Assembly: GCF_016805985.1 (NCBI RefSeq)
Contig: NZ_CP017661.1
Location: 2,480,001 to 2,544,000 of the forward strand
Direction of reading: 5' to 3'
Origin: Microbacterium sp. JZ31
GTDB lineage: Bacteria > Actinomycetota > Actinomycetes > Actinomycetales > Microbacteriaceae
Length of the DNA: 64,000 nucleotides
Positions 8,828 to 18,400 of this stretch are shown here, one piece after another. How positions within the stretch are numbered: position 1 is the stretch's first letter; each line of letters opens with the position of its first letter. Made by a program: the position numbers and the translations under genes. The notes below the pieces were generated by a model that saw nothing but the letters and a program-made list of their open reading frames with translations, searched no databases and was not told the DNA's origin.

Positions 8828-9736
8828 CTAGGCCAGGGCGCGGGCGATCGCGTCGCTCACCGCCCTTCTCACCCGCTCCACGTGCGGCGCGAGGGCGCCG
8901 GGGCGCCGGACAAGGAACAGCGTGTTGATCGGCGGGTCATCGGTCGGATGGAGCTCGACGAGGCGCCCGCTCTCGAGGGCATCGCGACACAGGTGCAGCG
9001 GCAGCGCCGTCACCCCGGCACCCGCGATCGCGGCCTCGCGCAGCGTGCGCAGGTCGGGCACCGTCAGCGCCGGCTCCCGTTCGAGTCGTGCGCCGAACAC
9101 GTGTCGCCAGTAGCGGCGCAGGATCGGCACGTCGTGCGCGAAGGCGAGGAGCGGCGTGCCCTCCAGGTCCTGCGGTGCGGCGACCGGCGTCCGAACCACC
9201 CCGGGCGCCGCCACCAGCACGAACGTCTCGTCCGTCACCGGCGTCGCGATCACCGCCCGCCCGCGGGGCCGCTCGGACGCGACCACGAGATCGAGGACGC
9301 CCGCGCGGAGACTGTCGACGAGCGGGCCGCTGAGCCCGGGCACCACCTGAAGCCGCACGCCGCCCGAGATGAGTGCCGCAAGACCCGGCACGACGACGGC
9401 CGCGAGGAGATCCGCCGCACCGCCCACGCGCACGGGCGCCTGCGGCCCTCCGTCGCCCGGCCTCGCGCCGCCGATGGCCTCCGCCACGGCCGCGAACGGG
9501 CCCGCCAGCCGCATCGCCAGGTCGTCGGCGCGCGGTGTGGGCGTCACGCCCCGCGCGGAGCGCTCGAAGAGCTGCTCCTCGAGCATCGCCTCGAGAGCCT
9601 GCAGCTGAGCCGTCACCGCGGGCTGCGTCAGGCCGAGCGTGCGGGCGGCGCCCGACAGCGATCCGGATGCGTGCACCGCGAGGAACGTGCGCCACAGCGG
9701 GAGGCGATCCAGCCCATCAGGGGATCTATGGCTCAT
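8828..9736 (-). CDS. LysR family transcriptional regulator
   Basis: A 302-residue protein. The N-terminal winged helix-turn-helix is clear (FLAVHASGSLSGAARTLGLTQPAVTAQLQALE, residues about 17-50) and is followed by the inducer-binding domain of LysR regulators. It is divergent from the DJ-1/PfpI-like gene with about 94 bases between the starts, the usual arrangement for a LysR protein that controls its neighbour and itself. The inducer is not predictable. Confidence 0.9.
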   Translation of the reverse strand: MSHRSPDGLDRLPLWRTFLAVHASGSLSGAARTLGLTQPAVTAQLQALEAMLEEQLFERSARGVTPTPRADDLAMRLAGPFAAVAEAIGGARPGDGGPQAPVRVGGAADLLAAVVVPGLAALISGGVRLQVVPGLSGPLVDSLRAGVLDLVVASERPRGRAVIATPVTDETFVLVAAPGVVRTPVAAPQDLEGTPLLAFAHDVPILRRYWRHVFGARLEREPALTVPDLRTLREAAIAGAGVTALPLHLCRDALESGRLVELHPTDDPPINTLFLVRRPGALAPHVERVRRAVSDAIARALA

Positions 9737-9830
9737 ATCGCGAAGCTATCGGAAGATCCCGCAGGCGAGCGCGTTCCTCCTAGAGCGGCGCCCATCCGGG
9801 GCACCGTCGCCGAGATCCTCAAGGAGACCC

Positions 9831-10505
9831 ATGTCCAACGTTCTGTTCGTCGTCACCGGCGCCCGCTCCTGGACGCTTTCCGATGGAAGCACGCACCCGA
9901 CCGGCTACTGGGCGGAGGAGCTGCTCACTCCCTATCGCCTCCTGACGGAGGCGGGACACGACGTCGTCTTCGCCAGCCCCGACGGCGTCCCCCCGGTCGC
10001 GGACGAGGGATCGCTCACGGGCGACGACAAGGCTCGGGACGCGATCGCCGCGATCCCCGACCTGCAGTCGCCCCGCCGGCTCGACGAGGTCGACCTCGCG
10101 GAGATCGACGCCGTCTTCTACCCCGGTGGCCACGGCCCGATGGAGGACCTCGCGGTCGACGCCACATCCGGCGCGCTTCTCGCGGACGCCCTGGAGGCAG
10201 ACAAGCCTGTCGCCCTCGTGTGCCACGGGCTCGCCGCGCTGCTCGCCGCGCGACGCACGGACGGCACGCTCGTCGCGGCGGGACGCACGGTGACCGCGTT
10301 CACCGACGAAGAGGAGCGCCAGGGCGGCCTCGCGGAGAAGGCGCCCTGGCTGCTGGAGACCACGCTGCGCGAGCAGGGCGTGACGGTCGACACGGCCGAG
10401 CCCTGGGCGGATCACCTCGTGGAGGACGGCAACCTCGTGTCGGGTCAGAACCCGCAGTCGTCCGCCTCGGTCGCACGGGCCCTGCTGCGGCGACTGGAGG
10501 CGTGA
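9831..10505 (+). CDS. DJ-1/PfpI-family protein (type 1 glutamine amidotransferase-like)
   Basis: A 224-residue protein beginning MSNVLFVVTGA with AAGGAG five bases upstream of ATG. The nucleophile elbow VALVCHGLAALLAA places the conserved Cys around residue 130, preceded by YPGGHGPMEDL, which supplies the conserved glycines and an acidic pocket. Relatives act as glyoxalase III/deglycase or chaperone-like proteins against reactive carbonyls; the exact activity is not deducible. It is divergently transcribed from the LysR gene and followed by a strong hairpin terminator. Confidence 0.85.
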   Translation: MSNVLFVVTGARSWTLSDGSTHPTGYWAEELLTPYRLLTEAGHDVVFASPDGVPPVADEGSLTGDDKARDAIAAIPDLQSPRRLDEVDLAEIDAVFYPGGHGPMEDLAVDATSGALLADALEADKPVALVCHGLAALLAARRTDGTLVAAGRTVTAFTDEEERQGGLAEKAPWLLETTLREQGVTVDTAEPWADHLVEDGNLVSGQNPQSSASVARALLRRLEA

Positions 10506-10525
10506 CACCCGCGTCAGGTGGATCG

Positions 10526-10557
10526 ACGATGGCCCCGCCCGGCGGCGGGGCCATCGT
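10526..10557 (+). terminator. Hairpin terminator after DJ-1/PfpI gene
   Basis: Perfect 14-bp stem (10526-10539 with 10544-10557) around a CGGC loop, 20 bases past the stop codon. It is GC-rich and has no U-tract, common for actinobacterial terminators. Confidence 0.75.
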
Positions 10558-10647
10558 CGTCCGGGCCCGCTCGGTCGACGAGGTGCACATCCGGCCCGCT
10601 CCGTCGAGCCCCCGGACGTCGGCTCCCGCCGGCGCTAGATTGCCCGC

Positions 10648-10851
10648 ATGAGCGCACAGATTCCGGATGACGACCTCGACGGTCTCGATCTCGATCCCGA
10701 GGTCATCGAACGCCTCCGCGACGGCACCGCGACGAGGGATGACGAGATCGCCAAGCTGCAGGCCTGGCGGCACGCGGCGCAGGAGCAGGGGAACACGACC
10801 CGGACCGCCGAGCTCGACGCCCTGATCTCCGCGCAGCGCCTCGAGAGCTGA
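10648..10851 (+). CDS. Small acidic hypothetical protein
   Basis: A 67-residue protein, acidic at the N-terminus (DDDLDGLDLDPE) and otherwise predicted helical, with no recognised domain. There is no strong Shine-Dalgarno, but an actinobacterial -10-like TAGATT lies about 13 bases before the ATG, so a nearly leaderless transcript is possible. Codon bias fits a real gene. The function is unknown. Confidence 0.6.
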   Translation: MSAQIPDDDLDGLDLDPEVIERLRDGTATRDDEIAKLQAWRHAAQEQGNTTRTAELDALISAQRLES

Positions 10852-10864
10852 TCCCACCGCCGCG

Positions 10865-10926
10865 AGACCTCACCCCGCGTGCGAGACATCACCGCACGGC
10901 GATGTCTCGCACGGCGGATGAGGTCT
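10865..10926. repeat. Nested palindrome (62 bp)
   Basis: Two concentric inverted repeats: outer AGACCTCA (10865-10872) with TGAGGTCT (10919-10926), inner GTGCGAGACATC (10879-10890) with GATGTCTCGCAC (10901-10912), around a 10-base loop. It lies between a small gene and the terminator of tRNA-Ala. It is too elaborate for a simple terminator and may be a dispersed palindromic element. Confidence 0.7.
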
Positions 10927-10959
10927 GGCGGCGGACGACGGCGATCGCGCCCGACAACG

Positions 10960-10993
10960 AAGAAGCCCCTCGCCGTGCGGCGAGGGGCTTCTT
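10960..10993 (-). terminator. Bidirectional hairpin terminator downstream of tRNA-Ala
   Basis: Perfect 15-bp stem (10960-10974 with 10979-10993) around a GTGC loop. It begins 8 bases beyond the tRNA-Ala 3' end and can also serve the plus-strand small gene. Confidence 0.8.
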
Positions 10994-11000
10994 CTTCCGG

Positions 11001-11073
11001 TGGACCCAGGGGGATTCGAACCCCCGACCTTCTCATTGCGAACGAGACGCGCTACCAACTGCGCCATGGGCCC
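11001..11073 (-). tRNA. tRNA-Ala (anticodon CGC)
   Basis: Read on the minus strand, the acceptor GGGCCCA pairs with TGGGTCC. The D-arm is GCGC...GCGC, the anticodon loop TTCGCAA places CGC at positions 34-36, and the T-arm is GGGGG-TTCGAAT-CCCCC. The discriminator is A. The 3' CCA is only partly encoded. Confidence 0.95.
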
Positions 11074-11153
11074 GTGAACCTCGGACTACATTACCAGACC
11101 TCGGCGGCCGTCCCGCACGCGGGCGGGAAGCCCGGGCGTGGCGTGCGGCCGGA

Positions 11154-12065
11154 TCAGGCCGACGCGCGACGCGCGAGCAGGTCGCGGACGTGCGCCTCGA
11201 TCTCGGCGTCGTCGACGTAGCCCATGCGGGCGAAGGGCGAGGCCGCGGGGGCCGGCTCGGGCCGGGCCGTCTGGATCGGCACCGGCGCGGGGCGCAGCTG
11301 CTCGGCGCGCGCACGCAGCGCCTCCTGCTCGGCCGCGCGACGCAGGGCCTCGCGCGCGTCGGCCTCGGCGCGCGCGGTCTGCGCGCGCGACCCCGCCGTG
11401 GCGGTGAGCGGGGCGGGCAGCGTCCGCGGCACCCAGCCGCGGTCGGCCTCGTCGAGGAGCGGCGCGGGCGCGACGCGGCGCGCGGGTGCCGGCTGCGCGA
11501 CGGGCTCGACGCGACGCGCGGCGCGGGCCTGCACGGCGGCCATGCGCTGCAGCAGCCCGAGTCCCGAGAACGCGGCGGCGCCTCCGACGATCAGCCAGGC
11601 CGCACCGGCCCCGGCGACGAGCGCCCACACGCCCAGACCCGCGACCGCGAGACCGGTGAGCGCCAGCGCGGTCGCCGCGAGGCGGATGCGGCGGCGCGCC
11701 TTCGCCTGCCGCACCTCGGGAGCGGCGCGCAGGGCCGCGAGCTCGCGACGCTTCTGCTCGAGCGCGAGCAGGTCCTTGTCCCGCTGCAGGCGGGTCTCCT
11801 CGACCTTCAGCCGGCTGCGCTCGGCCTGCAGGCGCTTGGCGAGCTTCTGCTTGGCGGCCGCCTCCCGCGCCGTCAGCTCGACGCGCACGACGTCCGGCGT
11901 CTCGCTCGTCTCGGCGAGCACGCGCAGGGCCTGGTTCAGGCGCACGGCGTTGCGCTCCGCGGCGTCGTACTGCGCACGCCGCTGCCAGGTGGGGAGCAGG
12001 TACACGAGGAAGAGCAGCACGGCGACGGCGACGACGACGCCTCCACCCAGCAGCTGCCCACCCAT
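11154..12065 (-). CDS. Membrane-anchored coiled-coil protein, function unknown
   Basis: About 303 residues. The N-terminal transmembrane helix (GGGVVVAVAVLLFLVYLLP) is followed by a charged coiled-coil region (KQKLAKRLQAERSRLKVEE, roughly residues 70-125). A second hydrophobic hairpin (LAATALALTGLAVAGLGVWALVAGAG and the stretch after it) lies around residues 135-180. The tail is Pro/Ala-rich and ends in DDAEIEAHVRDLLARRASA. ATG at 12065 is chosen because it places the membrane helix at the N-terminus. Similar proteins are annotated as 'large exoprotein' in related genomes, but nothing visible supports secretion or a catalytic role. Confidence 0.7.
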   Translation of the reverse strand: MGGQLLGGGVVVAVAVLLFLVYLLPTWQRRAQYDAAERNAVRLNQALRVLAETSETPDVVRVELTAREAAAKQKLAKRLQAERSRLKVEETRLQRDKDLLALEQKRRELAALRAAPEVRQAKARRRIRLAATALALTGLAVAGLGVWALVAGAGAAWLIVGGAAAFSGLGLLQRMAAVQARAARRVEPVAQPAPARRVAPAPLLDEADRGWVPRTLPAPLTATAGSRAQTARAEADAREALRRAAEQEALRARAEQLRPAPVPIQTARPEPAPAASPFARMGYVDDAEIEAHVRDLLARRASA

Positions 12066-12182
12066 GCGACCAACGGTAGGCGACCGCGTTCCGCTCGCCA
12101 CGGATGTCGCGGGGCGTGTCCCCGGACATCCGGCCCTTGCGTCAGCCCTTCCGCTGCCGCTCGGCGTGCCCGCGAGAGCGGC

Positions 12183-12812
12183 TCAGCCCGCCACGCGGTC
12201 GGCGGGCGGCACGTCGGCCGCGTGCTCGGGTGCGCGGCCCGAGACCCAGCGCTGCAGCACGCCGTCCGGGACGTCCTCGGTGGTGAGGGCGAACGCGTAG
12301 TGGTCGCGCCAGGCGCCGTCGATGTGGATGTACCGCCGGCGCAGGCCCTCGTAGCGGAAGCCGAGCTTCTGCACCACGCGCAGGCTCGCGGCGTTCTCCG
12401 GACGGATGCAGATCTCCATCCGGTGCAGCTGCAGCTCGGTGAAGCACACGTCGGTCGCGAGCGCGACGGCCGTGGGCGTGATGCCCTTGCCGGCGAACCG
12501 CTCGCTCACCCAGTAGCCGATCGTGGCGGACGACAGCGAGCCGCGCGCCAGACCCCACACGTTGAGCTGGCCCGTGATCTCGCCGTCGTGCTCCATCACG
12601 AACGGCACGCCCTGCCCGTCGCGATACTGCTGCAGCAGGCGCCGGATGCTGCCGCGCATGTCGAGCGGTGCGGGCCCTCCCGGGCTCGTCGCCTCCCACC
12701 GGCGCAGCCACGACCGGTTGGTCATGAGCTCGTTCTGCAGCACGCGCGCGTCACGGTGACGGATGAGCCGGATGGAGATCGGCCCATGTTGTCGCGGGGC
12801 GAGACCTTCCAT
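12183..12812 (-). CDS. GNAT-family N-acetyltransferase, RimJ/RimL-like
   Basis: A 209-residue acetyltransferase. The central beta-sheet segment with IGYWVSERFAGKGITPTAVALATD is the acetyl-CoA pyrophosphate-binding motif, followed by LHRMEICIRPENAASLRVVQKLGFRYEG, the typical RimJ/RimL helix where N and S contact the cofactor. Relatives acetylate the N-terminus of ribosomal proteins or small amines. It is directly upstream (24 bases) of galU on the same strand only in position, since both are read leftward with galU first. Confidence 0.85.
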   Translation of the reverse strand: MEGLAPRQHGPISIRLIRHRDARVLQNELMTNRSWLRRWEATSPGGPAPLDMRGSIRRLLQQYRDGQGVPFVMEHDGEITGQLNVWGLARGSLSSATIGYWVSERFAGKGITPTAVALATDVCFTELQLHRMEICIRPENAASLRVVQKLGFRYEGLRRRYIHIDGAWRDHYAFALTTEDVPDGVLQRWVSGRAPEHAADVPPADRVAG

Positions 12813-12836
12813 CCGACTCCTCCGAGAACGTGCGTG

Positions 12837-13721
12837 TCAGAGCGAGGCCGCGAAGTCCTTGAACCACGGCCGCAGCTCGGGGCCGAGGTCGGGGCGGTCG
12901 GCCGCGAGGCGCATGATCGCCTTGATGTAGTCGACGCGGTCACCGGTGTCGTACCGGCGGCCGCGGAACACGACGCCGTACACGCCGGGGCCCTCCGGGT
13001 CGGCCGCGATCTCCTGCAGCGCGTCGGTCAGCTGGATCTCGCCGCCCTTGCCGGGCTCGGTGCGCGCGAGGATCGGGAAGATCTCGGGCGAGAGCACGTA
13101 GCGGCCGATGATCGCGAGGTTGGACGGCGCGTCCTCCTTCGCGGGCTTCTCGACCAGGCCCTTCACCTTCACGACGCCCTCGGTGTCGGTCTCCTCGACA
13201 TCCGCGCAACCGTAGAGGTGGATGCTGTCGGGGTCGACCTCCATGAGCGCGATGACCATGGCGCCGCGCTTTGCCTGCTCCGCGATCATCGTGGTCAGCA
13301 GCTCGTCGCGCTCGTCGATCAGGTCGTCGCCCAGCATGACCGCGAACGGCGACGTGCCCACGTGCGCCTCGGCGCGCAGCACCGCGTGCCCCAGGCCCTT
13401 GGGCTCGCCCTGGCGGACGAAGTGGATGTCGGCGAGGTCGCTCGATGCCTGCACGCGCTCGAGGCGCGCCTTGTCGCCCTTGTCGAGCAGCTTCGTCTCG
13501 AGCTCCGGCACCGAGTCGAAGTGGTTCGCCAGCGCGTTCTTGTTGCGGCCGATGATCATGAGCACGTCGCGGATGCCCGCAGCGACGGCCTCCTCGACGA
13601 CGTACTGGATGGCCGGCTTGTCGACGACGGGCAGCATCTCCTTGGGAGTGGCCTTGGTCGCCGGGAGGAAGCGCGTGCCCAGTCCGGCCGCGGGGATGAC
13701 TGCCTTGATCTGCGGGTGCAT
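12837..13721 (-). CDS. galU: UTP-glucose-1-phosphate uridylyltransferase
   Basis: A 294-residue protein with the complete GalU signature: IPAAGLGTRFLPATKATPKEMLPVVDKP at residues 9-36 (nucleotide-binding loop and catalytic Lys), EEAVAAGI, GEPKGLGHAVL, a GDDL metal-binding segment and a late VEKP motif. It makes UDP-glucose for cell-wall glycans and trehalose synthesis. ATG at 13721 gives the natural MHPQIKAVIPAAG start. It is divergent from the cyclo-ligase gene, with about 120 bases for two promoters. Confidence 0.95.
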   Translation of the reverse strand: MHPQIKAVIPAAGLGTRFLPATKATPKEMLPVVDKPAIQYVVEEAVAAGIRDVLMIIGRNKNALANHFDSVPELETKLLDKGDKARLERVQASSDLADIHFVRQGEPKGLGHAVLRAEAHVGTSPFAVMLGDDLIDERDELLTTMIAEQAKRGAMVIALMEVDPDSIHLYGCADVEETDTEGVVKVKGLVEKPAKEDAPSNLAIIGRYVLSPEIFPILARTEPGKGGEIQLTDALQEIAADPEGPGVYGVVFRGRRYDTGDRVDYIKAIMRLAADRPDLGPELRPWFKDFAASL

Positions 13722-13841
13722 TCCCTCATCGTAGGCGACCCGCGGTTGTCCTCCCGGGATCTGATATAGGAACCACCGGGGCGCGCCCCGGGGACCGCAG
13801 GTGAACGGGCTCTGAACGCGACCCGCCCCTAGACTCGTCGC

Positions 13842-14435
13842 ATGACGGACGCCCTCGATCAGGCCAAGCGGGCGCTGCGCGCCGAGCTCCGCGAGCGACG
13901 CCAGCAGCTCTCCGACGCGCAGCGCGAGACCGCGGCGGACGGCGTCCGCCGGCAGCTGGAGGCGCTCGTCGACGCGCTCGGCGCCCGGAGCGTGTCGTGC
14001 TTCCTCTCCTCCCCCACCGAGCCCGGGACGCGGCTGTTCATCAACGCCGCGATCGAGCGGGGAATCCGGGTGCTGCTGCCCGTGATGCGGGAGGACGGTC
14101 TTCTCGACTGGACGGTCGCCTCCGCGGCCGGCGAAGAGGTGCAGAGCCCGCTGGGCGTCCCGGAGGCCGTGGGCGACCTGCTCGGGCCGATCGCCGTGAA
14201 CGACGTCGACCTCATGATCGTTCCCGCGGCCGCCGTCGACCGCGGCGGGATGCGGATGGGCTGGGGCCGCGGCTTCTTCGACAAGACCATCGGATCCATG
14301 GCGAACTGCCCTCCCGTGTACGCGGTCATCTATGATTCGGAACTGGTCGACAGCGTGCCGCAGGATGTGCACGACCAGCCGGTGACCGGGGTCGTGACCC
14401 CGACGCGCACGCTGGAACTGCCGATCCGCTCCTGA
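13842..14435 (+). CDS. 5-formyltetrahydrofolate cyclo-ligase
   Basis: A 197-residue protein of normal length for the family. The N-terminal LRAELRERRQQLSD helix, the mid-region SCFLSSPTEPGTRLFI and the C-terminal MIVPAAAVDRGGMRMGWGRGFFDK form the ATP/folate-binding signature (G-x-R-x-G-x-G-x-G-F/Y-x-D). It converts 5-formyl-THF to 5,10-methenyl-THF with ATP. The order cyclo-ligase, FmdB-type protein, MscL is commonly seen in actinobacteria. Confidence 0.93.
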   Translation: MTDALDQAKRALRAELRERRQQLSDAQRETAADGVRRQLEALVDALGARSVSCFLSSPTEPGTRLFINAAIERGIRVLLPVMREDGLLDWTVASAAGEEVQSPLGVPEAVGDLLGPIAVNDVDLMIVPAAAVDRGGMRMGWGRGFFDKTIGSMANCPPVYAVIYDSELVDSVPQDVHDQPVTGVVTPTRTLELPIRS

Positions 14436-14458
14436 CTCTTCACGATCTCCGAGGTCAC

Positions 14459-14713
14459 ATGCCCACCTACGCCTATGCCTGCAAGTCGTGCGGCCACGCC
14501 TTCGACGCCGTCCAGTCGTTCGCCGATCCCGCCCTCACCGAGTGCCCCGAGTGCGGGGGCGCGCTGCGCAAGCAGTACGGTTCGGTCGGCGTGACGTTCA
14601 ACGGGTCCGGCTTCTACCGCACCGATTCGCGCGGCTCGAGCGCGACTGCTGGCGGCGCGTCGGCCCCTGCTGCATCATCGAAGACGGAATCGGCGCCCGC
14701 TTCGGGCGCGTGA
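14459..14713 (+). CDS. FmdB-family zinc-ribbon protein
   Basis: An 84-residue protein. The first 50 residues form a zinc ribbon with CKSCGH (residues 8-13) and CPECGG (29-34), the CxxC pairs of FmdB regulators, followed by GFYRTDSR. The tail is Ser/Ala-rich and disordered. The role in the cell is not established for this family; it may be nucleic-acid- or protein-binding. Confidence 0.88.
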   Translation: MPTYAYACKSCGHAFDAVQSFADPALTECPECGGALRKQYGSVGVTFNGSGFYRTDSRGSSATAGGASAPAASSKTESAPASGA

Positions 14714-14756
14714 ACGGGACGGTGCCGACGGGCGCCCGGTGAAGGGGAGAGAGCCC

Positions 14757-15173
14757 ATGCTGCAGGGATTCAAGGACTTCATCACGCGCGGGAACGTGAT
14801 CGATCTCGCCGTCGCGGTGATCATCGGCGCGGCGTTCACCGCGATCGTCACCGCCGTGGTGGACCACTTCATCAACCCGCTGCTCGGCGTGCTGCTGCCG
14901 TCGGGGAGCCTGAGCGGCTGGGTAGTCGAGGTGCCCGGCGTGTTCGGCGAGCCCGCCCAGTTCGGCATCGGAGCGATCATCCAGGCCGTCATCAACTTCC
15001 TGTCCGTCGCCGCGGTCGTGTACTTCCTCCTCATCGTCCCGATGAACAAGCTCGCCGAGCGCCGCGCCGCCAAGCTCGGCGTCACGGAGGAGGCGGCTCC
15101 CGCCGCTCCCACGCAGGAGGAGCTGCTCGCGGAGATCCGCGACCTGCTCGCCGCTCAGCGACCCCGAGCCTGA
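14757..15173 (+). CDS. mscL: Large-conductance mechanosensitive channel MscL
   Basis: A 138-residue protein. The N-terminal helix MLQGFKDFITRGNVIDLAVAVIIGAAF is the MscL amphipathic segment plus TM1, and the second membrane helix spans FLSVAAVVYFLLIVP. The cytoplasmic C-terminal helix has EEELLAEIRDLL-type sequence. GGGGAGAG lies 8 bases upstream of ATG 14757; the earlier in-frame start at 14739 lacks a site. The channel opens under membrane tension during hypo-osmotic shock. A hairpin terminator follows. Confidence 0.95.
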   Translation: MLQGFKDFITRGNVIDLAVAVIIGAAFTAIVTAVVDHFINPLLGVLLPSGSLSGWVVEVPGVFGEPAQFGIGAIIQAVINFLSVAAVVYFLLIVPMNKLAERRAAKLGVTEEAAPAAPTQEELLAEIRDLLAAQRPRA

Positions 15174-15188
15174 CGCGACGCACGTCCC

Positions 15189-15219
15189 ACGAGGGCCGTC
15201 CCGTCTGAGCGGCCCTCGT
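15189..15219 (+). terminator. Hairpin terminator after mscL
   Basis: Ten-bp perfect stem (15189-15198 with 15210-15219) 16 bases after the mscL stop. It can also serve the convergent small gene ending at 15231. Confidence 0.7.
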
Positions 15220-15230
15220 CGCATGCCGGC

Positions 15231-15428
15231 TCAGTAGTGCGGCGGCACGTCGCGGCGCAGGCGCTCGTCGTTGGGGCCGGAGTCGGCCGTTCTCTGCGCG
15301 GGCGGCTCGGCACCGCGCAGCGTCGCCTCGGCCTCCGAGTCGCTCAGCGTCCCCGCGACCGGAGTCAGCTTCGCCCGACGCGATCCGCGCACGCGGACGA
15401 TCCGCTGTCGCGGGCCTTCTGCGTCCAT
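15231..15428 (-). CDS. Small hypothetical protein (actinobacterial type)
   Basis: A 65-residue basic protein ending PNDERLRRDVPPHY. Such endings recur in small proteins of Microbacteriaceae, from memory of the family. It is placed eight bases downstream of the large helicase-like gene on the same strand, so probably co-transcribed. No domain or function is recognised. Confidence 0.6.
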   Translation of the reverse strand: MDAEGPRQRIVRVRGSRRAKLTPVAGTLSDSEAEATLRGAEPPAQRTADSGPNDERLRRDVPPHY

Positions 15429-15435
15429 CTCGCTG

Positions 15436-18400
15436 TTATAGCGCGAGCGGCTGGGTGTCGCCGTCGGCGCGCTGCGCCTCGGGCGAGACGCCGAGCACGC
15501 CGGCGATCCGCTCGGCGACGGCGGCGGGATCGCTGTAGAGGTCGAAGGCGTGCACGCGCACGTAGTGCCAGCCGAGGCGACGCAGCACGTGCGGGCGCAG
15601 GCGCAGCGACTCCCGCAGCGACTCGCCGCGCGACTCGGGGTCGGGCTCGACGACGACGGCCTTGCCCTCGTACTGAGCCACGAGCGGCAGCAGACCGCGG
15701 TAGTCGACGTCGACCGCGACGCCCAGCCGGCGCAGCTCGCGTGCGAGCGCGAGCGTCAGCGGGTCGGCGAGGTCCTCCAGACGCGCGTCGCGTCCGCGCG
15801 CGGCGATGCTGCCGAGGATCCCCATGAGCGTCGCCGCACCGTGCTCCAGGCGGCCCTCGTCGAAGGCGGACGGCCGGATGGACGACACGATCACCATCGA
15901 GCGGCGCGCGCGGGTCATGCCCACCGTGAGCAGGCGCTCGCCGTCCGGCGTCGACAGGTCGCCGAAGTCGCTCAGCACGCGGCCGTGCTTGGTCAGGCCG
16001 TAGCCGAGCGAGAAGATGACGCGGTCGCGGCTCTCGGCGGTCGCCTCTTCGAGCGTCAGCACCGCGAGCGGCTCGGCGGTCTCGCGCGCCACGAAGTCGG
16101 CGACGTCGGAGCGACCGGCGAACGCCTCGGTGATCGCGACCCGGACGCGCTCGGCGTGCCGGCGACTGGCGGTGACGACCATGAGCGACTCGGCCGGGCG
16201 GTTGACGGCGTGCTCGACGACGAGGGTCACGACGCGCGCGACCTCGGCATCCGGGCTCTCGACGGATCCCGTCACGGGGTCGGGCGTTCCCGATCCGCCC
16301 TCGACGTAGTCGACCGACAGGCTGCCCCGGCCGAGATAGGACCCCGCCCACGGCAGCGACACGATCTCGCCGCCGTAGAAGGCATCGTTGACGAGCTCGG
16401 CGAGATCCTCGCCACCCGCGCGGTAGCTGCGGGTCAGGGTCGCAACGGGCAGGATCTCCGCGAGCGACTCGAACAGGCTCTCGCGGTCGGCGGACGCGTG
16501 CGCGACCGGCCCATCCACCGCCGCCACGACGAACGGCGTGGGGCGCTGCGTCACCGGGTCGCCGAAGGCGACGACCTGGCGCGCGCGACGGATCGCGGGC
16601 ACGGCCTCGGTCATCCCGATCGCTCCGGCGTCGGCGATCAGCACGACGTCGAACGCGGGGTCGTCCGGGATCGCGGGCACCTCGTACGGCGACGCGATCC
16701 ACACCGGCGCAAGGATCCGGCTGAGCGTCGGCGCGGCGGCCGCGAGGCCGTCCGGCGTGATCTGCCCCTGCGTCAGCGCGCGACGCAGCGCCGCCGACTC
16801 CTCGGGCTCGTCCACGATGCCGATGCGCCACTGCGCGGCGAGCTGCCACGCGAGGAGCGGTCCGGATGCGGCCGCGTGGGCCTCGTCGACGAGGCGGAAG
16901 TCGCGCTCGAGGCGATCGACGACCGACGTGTTGGCACCCAGCAGCGCGCGGTCGTGCTGCAGCAGGTGCTCGAGCACCGACTGCCACCACGCGAACTCGA
17001 GCTCCTCGCCCACGCGGGCCTCGTCGACGTGCCGCACCGAGAGCTCGGTGAGCAGCGGCTCGAGGCCCAGGCGCGCGAGCTCGGAGCGCAGCTCGGCGCG
17101 CTCGACGATGTTGTCGAAGACGTCGGACTCCGCGGCGAGGCCGGCGAGGGTGCGCACGAGGCGCTGCACGGGCATGGCGGACAGCCGCGTGCCGCGGCCG
17201 AGCGCGCGATCCAGATCCGCGAGCTCCGCCTCGACGCGCTGCCACTCGACCTGCACGTCGGCGAGGCCGAGGGGGATGTCCGGGATGGTCCCGACGTCCA
17301 CGAGCTTCTGCCACTGCGCGCGCTGGTGCTGGATCCGCACGAGCGCCTCATGCATGTCCGCGAGGTGCACGCCCGGGCGCAGGTACTCCTTGGCGAGCTT
17401 CTTCAGGCGCCGGCGCGCGGCGCCCGTCAGCTGCGCGTCGCGACGCGGGCCGTAGGCGCGGATCATGTCGGCGAGCGGCCGCTCGAACACCGTCGGGTTG
17501 AACCGGTCGAGCGAGTCGCGGATGCCGTGCAGCAGGCGCAGGAACTCGCCGAGCTCGTCGATCGTGGTGAACGGGCGCATGCGCGTCTGCGCGATCAGCT
17601 CGTAGCCGCGCTCGAGCAGCTCGGGCACGCTCTTGTGGTGCAGCTTGCCGGCCTGCTCGTGTGCGCGGCGGGCCTCCTCGGTCGTGGCGAACGTGACGCC
17701 GTACCAGGGCGAGTCGTCCGGTCCGACCTTGAACTCGCCGAGCCGCGCGGCGAGCGCGAGCGTCTTGCCGGCCGAGGTGCGGTCGCCCGCGAGCGCCTCG
17801 AGCGCGCGGATGCCGAGACGCGCCGAGGTCGACGGCGGCTGCGGAAGCGAAGCGAGCTTGGTGAGCTCCCGGGTGGCGTCGAGCACCGAGACGCCGAGGC
17901 GGTCGTGCCGGCGCGTCAGCGCGCGGCGGTAGTCGCGCAGCACGGTGCGCAGGCGCACGAGCGCATCGTCGATCTCGGCGACCTTCGGCTGCTCGGCCTT
18001 CTCGTTGCGGCCGATCGCGCGGATCAGGTCGCGGCGCAGGTCGGACGGCGAGACCGCCAGCCCGTCCAGGGCGATGCCGGCCAGGCGGTGGCGCACGCCG
18101 TCGAGCGTCGAGCGGCGTGCGCTGACGACCAGCACGCGCTTGCCGGCGCGCACGAGCGAGCCGACCGCGTTGATGACCGTCTGCGTGCCGCCCGTTCCGG
18201 GCAGCGTGTGGACGACGAGCGACTCGCCCGCGGCGATACGCGCCAGCACGCTCTCCTGCTCGGCGTCGGCGTCGAGCAGCAGGGTGTCGGCCGCGGGGGC
18301 ACGCTCATCCGGGTTCGGCACCGCGGCGGGCGTGATGTCCGCGGCGAGCGCGGCGAGGTCCTCGGGGTGGCCGGCGAGCGCGTTCAGCAGCGGGTGGTCC

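Noticed and set aside
13722..13841. DtxR/iron-box or other known operator between galU and the cyclo-ligase gene
   Set aside because: No palindrome resembling known operators is present; only generic promoter space.
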